From: Linnemannia hyalina
Taxonomy: Eukaryota; Mortierellomycota; Mortierellomycetes; Mortierellales; Mortierellaceae
DNA: 64,000 bases
Direction: 5' to 3'
NCBI GenBank assembly: GCA_019671135.1
Contig: JAHRHY010000015.1
Location: 558,001 to 622,000, forward strand
The number at the start of each line of letters is the position of its first letter. The first letter of the stretch is position 1. The position numbers and the translations under genes are program-made. The notes under the pieces were generated by a model. The model was not told the origin of the DNA, made no database searches, and worked only from the letters and a program-made list of their open reading frames with translations. Shown piece by piece: positions 1-10,665 of this stretch.

Positions 1-1803
1 AAGGTAATATAACGAAACGCAGATCGAATGTAAACGAAGAAGCGCATATTGCTAGAGCATATCCTCACTCTGGTGTTTTGTATGTTGCTTCTAGGATCTC
101 AAAACTTGGGCTACTTGATGTACAACGTTGATACGAATCAGAGGATACAGCGCGGACCCTTGCCTGTGTCTGACGACACTTCGGTTACCTGGCTCGGTTT
201 TTCTGAATATGGCGTCCCGGCGTTTTACGACGACACTGGTGTCGTCCACATCCTGAACCATTACCGACGTATCGATCAAGGACAATGGGTTCCTATTCTA
301 GACACGAACGTCCTTGATTCCGACAAGGACACTCCACCCACGTACTGGCCAGTTGGTCTTTCTGACGAGACGTTCACATGTGTCAAGTGCAGGGTAAGCT
401 CAAATGTGAATGTGTGGCGAAACCACTGTACCAGGCGCTTTTATGCATAATAATCATATGAATTTCTTGTTTTTTGATACAGAAAGGAGAGTCGGAGCCA
501 AGTTTCCCTAAACCATTTGTGACAGAGCTACCATTCAAGATGCCTACGCTCTACCAAGAAACTGAGGCAGGAGAGGCAGAAGAAGCATGGCTACGTGAAA
601 AGATCATGACTGGACTCAGCAAGGATGAAAAGTTGGCCTCCTCGCTTGAGCGCCCCAATAAGACCGTTTCAAGGAGGGAAGTCGAGATGGACATGCTGGT
701 CCTCAAGATGATTGGTGTAAGTTGAGGATCGTATGCACAAACAGCACTCTACCGACTGAAAGTTAATCCAAGCCATTGACCCCCCTTTTATTATTTCTTT
801 ACTACGATCGTAGTTCGCCTGCAAGGCTGGATTCGCGCAAAAGGCAATGGACTTAACGGCCATGCTATGCAACAGTAGCTCGGTTGATAGAGCGGTCAAG
901 ATCGCGTATCATTACAAGCTCCAACAACTTACGGAACGCATGCAAAAGCTCCGAGAAGTGATGGTGCGGGCCGAGGAGGATGGCCATTCTGATGCGGAGA
1001 ACGTGATGGGGGACGATACCATTGACACGTCCTCTAGAAGGGATGAGAGATTGTACAGGGTGTCGTCTAAGCAGGAGGAGGAGGAGCTGGAGAGAAGGAC
1101 TTTCCAGAAAAAGGAACCTGTCCAAGTCAACGATCCATTCGGAAGACGGGTTGTCAAGGACACCTCGGCGAGCAGAAGCACCAGTAATGGCAGTGGGTCT
1201 GCTGCTGCTGCTGCAGGAGGAGCGGCTAACCCGTTCAAGAAGAAGGTCGGCGCGAGCTCGGCCGGTGCACCCAAAGGATTTGGCAACATTGTGAAGGAGA
1301 CTGACAGCAACGTTTTGCCGATTACTCGACGTGCGACAGATGTCTTTGAGGCTGCGGACTACCTGACAGCAGATGATCAGCGTTCGCGGACAGAGAAGGA
1401 AAAGGCCGGTCGCCAGGACGATATCTTTAGGAAGCGGAAGGCCAATGGGGCAACAGCGACCAGCGGCGGACAGAAGACCCTGAGCATGTTCACTAAGCAG
1501 GCGTCAGCGGGTTCTTCGTCAGCAACAGACACCAAGCGGTTCAAGAAACAACAGCAGGAGGATGAGATGATGGTGGAGGATGACTTTTTGGAGGACAACA
1601 ATGGATACGAAGACCGCGAGGAGTCGTTCCCTCCAGCGGCGCAGGTGATCCCTGAGACTCAACAGGACGATAATGATGATGACGAGCTGTTTGCGCTGTC
1701 GGTTGAGGAGACGCGCGGGCACCTTGCTAGCACACGCGTCGAGTCGTCGTTGTCGCCTGACCGGAGATCAGTTCTTGCAGGGTTCAAGTTCAACCGTCCT
1801 TAG
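1..1803 (+). CDS. WDHD1: Ctf4/WDHD1 (AND-1) replisome adaptor, 3' part
   Basis: C-terminal part of the chromosome-cohesion and replisome adaptor that links the CMG helicase to DNA polymerase alpha in the nucleus. Exons read as <1-3, 95-393, 483-716 and 814-1803, with GT-AG introns whose phases close. The second exon carries the end of the SepB-type beta-propeller (GYLMYNVDTNQ, WLGFSEYG, YWPVGL), aligning to the conserved middle of the family. The next exons hold the helical bundle (ELPFKMPTLYQ, then FACKAGFAQKAMDLTAMLC). The rest is disordered, charged and Ser/Ala-rich, ending GFKFNRP. A PIP-box-like QKTLSMFTK lies at 1471-1497. The N-terminal WD40 repeats lie upstream of the window. An AATAAA at about 1845 can serve as poly(A) signal. 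Family identity is firm; the tail's function is inference. Confidence 0.9.
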
Positions 1804-2018
1804 GCCGAGTCTCTCGGGCGCTGAAACTTACGCCCAATTTGCTAATAAAATAGGCATAGACCGCAAATTCAGAGGAGAGACATTGGGAAGGACGCCACGT
1901 CTGACCCCCTTTTTTTAAAAAAAACTCTCCTCCTGGGTGCCTTCCTTGTTTCCACCTCCTTCACTCAACTACATTTCCATTCATTCAATTCATTCACACA
2001 CCCTACATTCCAGCTCTC

Positions 2019-4228
2019 ATGGCAACCCGAAGTGTACGCACGGTCGACAAGACCATAAACGACAAACACGCCCGTATCCTCAAAGCACTCCTCCACAAGC
2101 CAGAAAATAAGTTCTGTGTCGACTGCCGCAGGAAAGGTATTCCGACTTTTCTCAATTGCATGGTGTCTCTTTTTCGTTCTTTTTTTCATTCATTCCCCAG
2201 GAAATGTCATGGTTCAACTACAAATGGCTAACTGTGCCTTGTACTTTTTTTTTAATTGTATCCTCCCACAAACCCTAGATCCACGCTGGGCAAGGTAGAA
2301 ACGAAAAACTAAACCCTGCTGTTATGACGTTTGAGTTGGAGTGCGACACTTTTTGTTGTCGTCGTGTGGAGAAAACCCGTTCCTGAATTGACGTTGCGCA
2401 AACCCCTCTTTTTTCTTTCTTGTTCACATCCTTCGCACCAGCTTCAATCTAGGATGTTTCATGTGTATCCGGTGCTCAGGCGTCCACCGCTCCATGGGAA
2501 CGCATATCAGCAAAGGTAATGTATCCCTTCAGCACCTCGCTATTGCGATACCTACTAGTTAAATAATTTCTTTGATCTGTAAAGGAATACAACTCGAGGT
2601 TCGAAGTACTAAACCTATTCATTGGTCTCTTTCGTCTTGTGTTTTTTTGCAGTAAAATCGATTGATCTGGACAGCTGGACGGCAGAGCAGGTGGAGAACA
2701 TGATCAAGTGGGGCAACGAGAAGGCCAACAAATACTGGGAGGAACGCTTGCCTGCGAGTAGTATCCCTAACGAAAAGTAAGGTCATCTCGAGATATAGTT
2801 ATTGCTCGTCGTATTTTGTTCCAGGGACGCCATTCTACAGCCTGCCAAACGAAATTTGTCCTGACTGTCGCATGTATGGTGGTGTTGACGCATACCTTAT
2901 TAGTACGTCAGGGATTGACCCATGGATCCGATCAAAATACGAGTGGAAGCTATTTGCGAGCAAGGGACCTGTCCCCGATCCTGCAGGCCTAGGACCCGTT
3001 GACGAAGCCATGCTGGCTGATCTAGTAAATATTTTTGAAAAGGGCCACCACATATCATGTCGCGTTTATCCTTTATAACCAGTTTACTGATTCGGTCTTG
3101 TATATCTCCGTCCTTTTTCCTGCAAACTCCTATGGATCCTGTAAAAAAGCATGGACAGTTAGGTGCACGACTTAGGGTACACATGGAACGTCCGTCGGAA
3201 CCAGGATCATTTGGGATCATTGCGCCTCCACCGTCAACTCCAACCCGCCCATCCGCTCACAAGTCAACCATGAAGTCGCCAGCGGGTGAGCAAGGTGGAG
3301 ATCTTGTCTCGATAGGTCAACCCCAGCAACAGCAACAGCGGCCAAGGCCAGCAACCCTCCAGGAAGACTTTTTCGGTTTGAATGAGCCTACGCCTAACAG
3401 CTCCACAATCCCCGCCGCTACTCAGAATCAAACTCAGGTTAACAACAAGAGGGCCAGTGTCCCGTCCCAGCCCCATCAGCAGCAACAGAGTTCAGGGACA
3501 GCGCAGGATTTGTTTTCACTGAACGCTTCTCCCACCACCCCAGCCCCAAGCGGACATGTGGCTAACGCTGCGAGTCCAGTGCAGCAGGCAAAACCTGGTG
3601 GAAATGCTGACTGGAAAAATTCGATCATGTCCTTGTACGGGAACCAGAACTCGGCTGGCAACCGGACGTCGACTGGATTCAGCATAGGACAGCAGCAACA
3701 GCAGCAGCGACCTCAGTCAGGACAGTTCAATCAAGGGCAGGGTGTGAACTCCTTTGGATATGGACAGCAGCAACCGCATCCATACCAGCAGCAGCAGCAT
3801 CATCAGCAACAACAATACCCCCAACAACAACAACACCAACAGCAACTGGGCTTATGGGGAGCCAATAATAACAACGGACTCGGGAACATGCAGCAGGCAG
3901 CGCCTTCGTTTGGAAGCGGATACAACAATGGGGATGGATTCGGAGGTCAAACACAATCCAGCACCAACAGCAGACCTATGAGCGGTAACTTTGGACACAA
4001 CAGCAACAACCAACAGGGCGGTGACTTCTTCGACATGATCGCGAGCGCCACCAAATCGCCTGTGTCAAGTCCACCCGCTCAAAACAATAAGAGTTCCAGG
4101 TACGATGTTCAAACATTGCTATATGTCTATCTTGCATCAGAAGTTTTGGGTTTGATTGTTGACATTTTCTTTCACTTTTCTGCGTTGTACGAAAAAATAG
4201 CGCTTTTGGAGACTTGAGCTGGAAGTAG
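2019..4228 (+). CDS. ArfGAP of the SMAP/Age2 type
   Basis: GTPase-activating protein for Arf, expected at Golgi/endosome membranes in vesicle traffic. Seven exons: 2019-2136, 2279-2294, 2442-2515, 2653-2776, 2904-3024, 3159-4099, 4201-4228, giving 473 residues. The ArfGAP zinc finger is split over three exons and, once joined, reads CX2CX16CX2C (FCVDC ... CIRC), followed by the catalytic arginine in SGVHRSMGTH. The domain continues through KSIDLDSW, MIKWGNEKANKYWE and DPWIRSKYEWK, ending near residue 130. The rest is disordered and Gln/Asn-rich with Pro/Ser patches, closing on AFGDLSWK in the last short exon. The second exon is only 16 nt. The start follows a short CT-rich leader. The intron 3025-3158 (donor GTAAAT) is the least certain junction. 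AATAAA at about 4248. Confidence 0.87.
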
Positions 4229-5679
4229 TTTAGTACGGCCCTTTGTCAAATAAAAGCTTGAACGAAATAATGCTTTTCCTACATGCAAAAATATACTTGT
4301 CGCACAGAATTGCAACGCGCGTCATCCGCAACCCAGGACATACGAGTACGAGTACTGTGTTCAGACATGCACTCCTGACCCTTTTTTGCGCTATTTATTT
4401 TCTCTGCCAATCCCTTTATTTTCGTTTGCCGAGGCGAAAGGATTTTGCTAGGTGCCCTGATCCACGACGATGGGGACAAGGGAACTAAACGCGTTGTCAT
4501 CCACGCCAAAAATGCGCTTTGTTTTTCATATGCTTTTGAGGACGCAGTGGGCTTCTCATCCGGGTCGTCAAAGCATAGAAAAGAAAGCAAAAAAAAAAGG
4601 CCTCCACCGGATGCTCTTTGAGTGGAGAGAGATTAATGAGCTCCGGATCCTAAGAGAGAAAAAAGGCAATTAACTTAGCTATGACAACGAACGTCAGTGT
4701 CCAAGAAGGATGAGGAAGGACAAGGACCATTGTTCATTATTGTCGCGGACATCATCGTCGGTGGTGGTGGGCAAAGAGTCCTCATCGCCTCATATTCATC
4801 CTGCTCAATAGAAACCACCCCCTCAATGACATTCTGCACGTCATGGGTCTGTTGGTAGTTCGTTGGTGGTGGGACATAAACACAAAAGTGCACTGTACGA
4901 CGACAATTAATGCAGCTGGTGCTTTTTCTTACCGTCATTTTCACCAGCCATGGAAGAACAACCACTTCTCTCTCATCTCTCTTTGCCATCACTGCCTTTC
5001 CTTTCCGTTCTTGAAATATGTCCCAATTCACGTTAATATATGATCGCACTACAGGACAAAATCAATTCCAGACTCAACCCCTTTTTCTTCAGTGAATACC
5101 TAAGAGACATGAACACATGTGGACAAAGGGACACCAGTGTCATGGTCTCTTCCCCCTTGAGGTCCTTTTCTATTTCCCCAGCATTCCAATACGACCTCTG
5201 TGCAATCTGTTTTTGTCCACATGTCCCTTTTTTTTCCTTGAACTAAGCACAGTACCTTCTTCCTTTCTTCGACCTTGTTCCGTCAACGCCCGTAATTCTC
5301 CTCCCCTTTCTTCCTCCTTGCTGCAAGTGAGGGCTTTTACCGCAGCCTACCAATGCTTGATCCGTGTCAACAAAAGAAAAAAATGGTTAGTGTGCCTTAG
5401 CCATCCATCCCTCCTTCGGGTTCGCGTTGCCAAAATGGCATTTCTTCGTTCCTACTCTTTCTGTGCGCTATTTTTCGCTTCGCTTTTTTTTAAATAAAAG
5501 GCGCACTCCTTCGCCCTTCTGATCATCAAACAATATCATTATCTTTCTCTTCTCTTTCAACTACAACAACTCTCCACTCCACTCACTCTCTTTTATTTTG
5601 CTCACTTGCAAACAACACCACACAACCCATCTCTTACTTTATATCATCGACCAGATACCCATTTTCTCGTTAAACCATC
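4229..5679 (+). other. Intergenic region with PCK1 upstream sequence
   Basis: No supportable gene. It holds the ArfGAP poly(A) region at the left and the PCK1 promoter and pyrimidine-rich leader at the right (CT-rich from about 5230 and again 5510-5640). Short open frames on both strands have no recognisable domain and no consistent splice partners. Confidence 0.6.
5491..5504 (+). promoter_or_regulatory. TATA-like element of PCK1
   Basis: An AAATAAAAGG element sits about 180 bases before the PCK1 start and is followed by a CT-rich leader. Position and sequence fit a TATA box for a strongly regulated gluconeogenic gene. Known carbon-source elements were not identified by eye. Confidence 0.45.
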
Positions 5680-7768
5680 ATGTTGGCCCATAACGAACAA
5701 GCCATGGCCGCCGCTGCCGATGTCACCACCGCCGCCGCCGTCGCCGCTGGTCTGAGCGCCTCGAATGCAGATGCATCGTTGAAGACCAAGACCCATCTCC
5801 AAGTCGATCAACTGAAATCATCATCGCTGGGCGGTCTCCAATCCTCCGCCTCGTCAACCCATACTGTCGCCAGCAACCACTCCCACGGCTCCTCCCACTC
5901 CCAGCAAAGCCACCACCACAGCCATTACCCGCAGCAGTCTCACCCGGGTATCCACCACAGGGCCTACCACCCAGACCCAGAACTGCTCTATCACGACACT
6001 GGAATCGATTACAACCATGTCCTCATGAACCGTAACGCGTCGGTCGCAAAGTTGTACGAGGATGCATTGAGATATGAGGAGGGGACGATTATCTCGAGTG
6101 CCGGAGCGTTGGTGACGTCTTCGGGAAAGAAGACGGGTCGGTCGCCCAAGGATAAGCGAATTGTGGATGAGTCGTCGACGAGTGAGGATATCTGGTGGGG
6201 ACCTGTGAACACAAAGTTGAGCGAGCATGCGTTTTTGATTAACCATGAGAGGGCGGTGGATTATTTGAATACCAGGGAGAGGCTGTATGTCTTTGATGGG
6301 TATGCTGGCTGGGATCCCAAGTACAGGTATGTAATTGTGGGGTTTTTTTTCTTTTATTGTCAGCAGGTTTTCTTTTCGTCGCGGCTTTTTTTTTTTCTTC
6401 TCTCCCCTTGCAATCCCCCTTCCCCTGTCCTTTGACCACACCTTATCCCCTTTTGTTGCTTTTGCCCAATAACTGATCATCATCTCGCAAATTTATCAAA
6501 ATGTAAAAAAAATTAGGATCAAGATTCGTGTGGTCTGTGCCCGAGCATACCACTGTCTCTTCATGCGCAACATGTTAATCCGCCCCACTGACGACGAACT
6601 CGAAGAATTTGGCGAACCCGACTTCACGATCCTCAACGCAGGCGCCTTCCCCGCCAACCGCTACACGACCGGCATGACATCCACCACCTCTGTCGACATC
6701 AATTTCAAACGTCGCGAGATGGTGATCTTGGGGACCGAGTATGCGGGGGAGATGAAGAAGGGAGTTTTCACAATCATGCATTACTTGATGCCCAAGGCTG
6801 GGGTTCTGTCGTTGCATTCTTCGGCGAATCAGGGCCAGGAAAAGGATGATGTGACGTTGTTCTTTGGGTTGTCGGGCACGGGCAAGACGACGCTCTCGGC
6901 GGACCCGCGGAGGCATCTGATTGGAGACGATGAGCACTGTTGGTCGGACAAGGGCGTCTTCAACATCGAGGGTGGATGTTATGCCAAGTGTATTGATCTT
7001 TCGGAAGAGAAGGAGCCCGAGATCTTTGGAGCGATCCGGTTTGGATCGGTCCTCGAGAACGTCGTCCTGGACGAGGATACGCGTCAAGTCGATTATAAGG
7101 ACAACTCCCTTACCGAGAACACGCGTTGTGCTTACCCGATCGAGTATATCCCAAACGCGTTGATCCCCTGTATGGCCGGGCACCCCAAGAACATCATCAT
7201 GTTGACCTGTGATGCCTTTGGTGTCCTCCCTCCCGTGTCTCGTCTGACCCCTGCCCAGGCCATGTATCACTTCATCTCAGGTTTCACCGCCAAGATGGCG
7301 GGCACCGAAGACGGCGTCACCGAACCCGAAGCGACCTTTTCTGCATGCTTCGGACAACCCTTCCTAGTCCTCCACCCAACCCAATACGCGACCATGCTGG
7401 CCTCCAAGATCGAGGAGCACAAGGCCGACGTCTGGCTCATCAACACCGGCTGGACAGGAGGAGCCTACGGAAAGACCGGCCAACGCATCTCCCTCAAATA
7501 CTCCCGAGCCATCATCGACGCCATCCATTCCGGAGAACTCAAGAAGGCAGAGTACCAGACCTACCCAGTGTTCGGACTAGAGATCCCCAAGGCGATGGCT
7601 GGTATCCCCGGGGATGTGTTGAACCCTGCGGAGGCTTGGAAGGGTGCGGAGGCGAAGAAGGACTTTGAGGGGACGGTGACGAAATTGGCGGAATTGTTTA
7701 GGGAGAATTTCGCAAAGTATGCAGATCAGGCTTCGGAGGACGTCATTGCTGCTGGACCCAAGGTCTAG
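5680..7768 (+). CDS. PCK1: Phosphoenolpyruvate carboxykinase (ATP)
   Basis: Cytosolic enzyme converting oxaloacetate + ATP to phosphoenolpyruvate + CO2 + ADP, the committing step of gluconeogenesis. Two exons, 5680-6326 and 6517-7768, joined in phase at GWDPKYR|IKIRVV, giving 632 residues. Visible motifs are the substrate loop [13 protein letters not shown], the kinase-1a P-loop GLSGTGKT (about residue 333), the metal-site region around IGDDEHCW and the family signature LLPF-equivalent [13 protein letters not shown]. The catalytic core matches the ATP-dependent class used by fungi, not the GTP class. The protein is about 80 residues longer than usual: the first 100 or so residues are Ala/Ser/His-rich low complexity before [12 protein letters not shown], where family homology begins. 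A downstream start is possible, but the ATG at 5680 has the good leader. Confidence 0.96.
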
Positions 7769-10665
7769 ATTTGCAATAGATGGAACGGGATGTCAGGATC
7801 TTGAACCCACCAAAAAAAAAAACAAATCGTGCCATTCAACTATCAACAACAACAACTAAAAAAAAAAAATGACAAAAACTACAAGCGAGTAACGATAACA
7901 CAAAACCAAACAAAATCAACAACAACTACAACAACAACAATAACTTTCACCTCTCTGCCTGCGCCGCTAGCTCTTTGTACAGGACACTACCTCGCATATG
8001 ATAGAAAGACGGCGTTAGAGGCTGCGACTGAAACATGAACAAACCCAACTTTTGTAACCATTGTATCAGCATGCGACATAAACAGAATAAACATTAAAAC
8101 TCAATTCATTCGACATGATGACTGCGACAAAACCATTTGATGTACGAAAAAAAAAAGTCCCAAAGACAAAAAGGTGGCAAAGGAAGAATACGGAATGGAA
8201 ACGACAAAGGTGTGAATAAGGGTAGGAGGACCCCAGGTACGTAAAGAGCGCTCCTCTATCTATCCATGTGTAAAGGAGGAAGAGAGAGGAGGGGGCCAGT
8301 GCAAGGGTTCGCGTCGCATCGCTTTATTTTCCTACAAGTACTTTGTTGCTTTTGCCTATCCACATGCTTGGGGAGTAAACTCAATTGTTCAATCGCCTGT
8401 CAAGAAGCAAACAAAACAGGCTAGCGCAGTGACAACCATCGTCCATTCCTGAGTATGACGTGAAAAGACAAGCAAACAACAGACACGCGTAGATGGCATG
8501 ATCATTGCTTTGTTCGTGGTTTTCGCGACCCATATGCACAAGATGAAGGAAAATCCTGTTCTCATTTTATTTTGTTTATGTGAGAGACTAACAAGGTCTA
8601 GTAGAGCTACAACAATAATAAAAGAAGAAAGGATGCGAAATAATGCGCAGGGCAGGGGAACACACAATGCAAAAAGTGGCGAGGTAGAGTGGAAGAAAAA
8701 TTATGTGGAAAAAAAGTAGTGCAAAAAATAAGAAAGAAAAATGCTGGGGTAGAAGAACGAGACAGTGAAAGTGTCTAATGCTGCAGCAAGAAAAATACAT
8801 AAAATACAGATGTGGTATGAAGATGTGGTGAAGTAAAAGAAAGATAAAAGGAGAAAGAAGGGTCGCGCTGCATGAGGATGCATGCGCATGGGTATACTTT
8901 TGGAGAGAAGGAAAAATAAGTAAGAGATGGTGAAGTAATTAAAGTGGAATGCAGATAATGGTAAATGAGTGTGAGTGTGGTTATGAAAGAAAAGTGGGAT
9001 GCTGGAAGCGGTGTGGGATGCTGGTGGTGTGGGATGCTGGATGGACGAAGGGTCGAACGACAAACAAGTAACAGGAAAAGGTGTAAGGATAGACCTGTCT
9101 GTTGCGGGAGGGGAGAAGGTAGAGCAGACGAAGGACATATGGTAGCGTGGCGTGTTTTTCCCATGAGAACAAGGGACGACACAGGCTGTTCATAAGGGAA
9201 GGATCAGAGAGAGAAAGGGTAAAGTTGGTGCAACCATCCGCCATCAGCGATAACTATAGTCATCGTCATAGCCTGGCCCTCTCCTCTGCCATTCCTCTGT
9301 TCCCGAGCCGCCGTCTGACAAAAAAAAGTGTGTGTACGAAGATACAAGTACCTCATAACAGAGGAGTTGTTGTTTGTTGGTTTTCAATCCCCATCCAATC
9401 GGCTCTCAAAAGTGAAAATGAAGAAACCGATCTCTTGCAGACAAGAATGAAAAAAAAAGCCGCTGGCCGAAAGTGTGGACAGAAACAAGAATGGAAAAAA
9501 AGAATGTCCTGGGCCTAGAAATAAAATGGCGCGGTAAGGATGTGTGTGTGGATTGCGCAGGAAACGAATGAATGGAAACGAAATGCAGGCTGAGACCCGT
9601 GAAAAGAAAAAAGCATAAACAAATAAAAAGGGAGTGAGGTAACGCATACAGGCGCAGCTCCAAAAGAATGAAGGCAAGTGTGAAAGAAAGGCGATGAATG
9701 AAAGAAAAGAAGGAAAGGGAAAGGGGATAGGAGACAGGAAGAAGAAGTGGCCAATGCGTGGCACGTTTCGACATGCCTCGATGCTCGTTCGCTCGAAGGA
9801 GGGCGCAACGCTTCCGCCACAGTCAACGCCAACGCACCCATAGCACGAAAACAAAGGAGAGAAGAAGCAAATAAATGTCGACATTTCTCTCTCCCCGTTG
9901 AGCAGGAAAATCAGGATGGGCACCTGGGGACAGGACAGGACAGGACAGGACGAAAGGAGGGCGTGGGAGACCTGAGCTAAATTGAAGCTGAAAGGGTTGT
10001 TTGGAGTGTTTAAGACTTTCCCCCCTGGATCGTACTCGCACGCGTGCAGCGTCACTCTCCCTTGAATGAATTGAGTTCAAACAGGGTTCTTGAGTTGCAA
10101 CTGAACGAGGATCTCACCCTCTTTCATCTGGTCCATCTGTGTTCAAAAAGAAGGACAAAAGAATGAAAGAAGAAGGAAATGGGTTGAGTTCAAGTGTTGG
10201 TTGAGTAGGGCAATCCTTCATATTCAAAATCAATTGAATCGGGTTATCAAAACGGCGTGCTGCAACGTTGATTTTTTGATACTCCGCCACCCATCCCCTC
10301 CCACTCAACTGTGTCCCTCTTTTTTTTCCAACAATGCCAACGTGGACAGAGGTGCGATGCAACTTACCATAACCATCACGACAAAAATATTATCGCTTGC
10401 TTGGCCGCTCAGGGTAGCGGATCGTTTGGTTGGTCGATGGGAAGAGGATTGGAGTGGAGTAGATTGCAAGGCGGGCAGGGGAATGGGCTGCTGCACGGCA
10501 ACAACTCCAAATATATAAATAAAACAAAAGGGAAAACAGGACAGGGGCAGGGAAAAGAATGCGAAATGAGAAAAGGAAGGAAATAAAAGAGAAAAAATGT
10601 GTCGATAATCGAAAGTGAAGTAATGGAATGGGGTGAGCTGAAAAGGGAGATGGATGTTGTTGTGT
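7769..10665. other. Gene-poor region, purine-rich on the plus strand
   Basis: The first 300 bases are the A-rich 3' UTR of PCK1 (several AATAAA-like sites near 8085-8095). From about 8150 to 10160 the plus strand is strongly A/G-rich, with many GAAA and GGA runs. This resembles the pyrimidine-rich leaders that precede starts elsewhere in the window, but read on the minus strand. No domain-bearing reading frame was found. Open frames of 120-220 codons here are low-complexity Ser/Phe/Pro/His translations of the CT strand. A short GGACA tandem repeat lies at about 9928-9952. Confidence 0.5.
9928..9952. repeat. Short GGACA tandem repeat
   Basis: About five copies of a five-base unit (GGACA) in the gene-poor purine-rich stretch. 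Simple sequence; no function is suggested. Confidence 0.7.

Noticed and set aside
1..94. Start of the first gene at 49 (TTG-initiated frame)
   Set aside because: GTAATA at 4 and CTAG at 91-94 mark an intron; the gene begins left of the window.
4279..4590. 103-codon minus-strand frame after the ArfGAP gene
   Set aside because: Not low complexity, but no recognisable motif and no clear promoter or splice context; antisense to the ArfGAP 3' region.
5854..7270. Long minus-strand open frames of 209 and 231 codons
   Set aside because: They lie antisense to PCK1 exons and arise from its codon bias; no domain or leader.
9384..10055. Minus-strand open frame of 223 codons, with overlapping ones at 8701-9182 and 9406-9841
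   Set aside because: Translations of a CT-rich tract: Ser/Phe/Leu/Pro/His only, no domain, and several frames are open at once.
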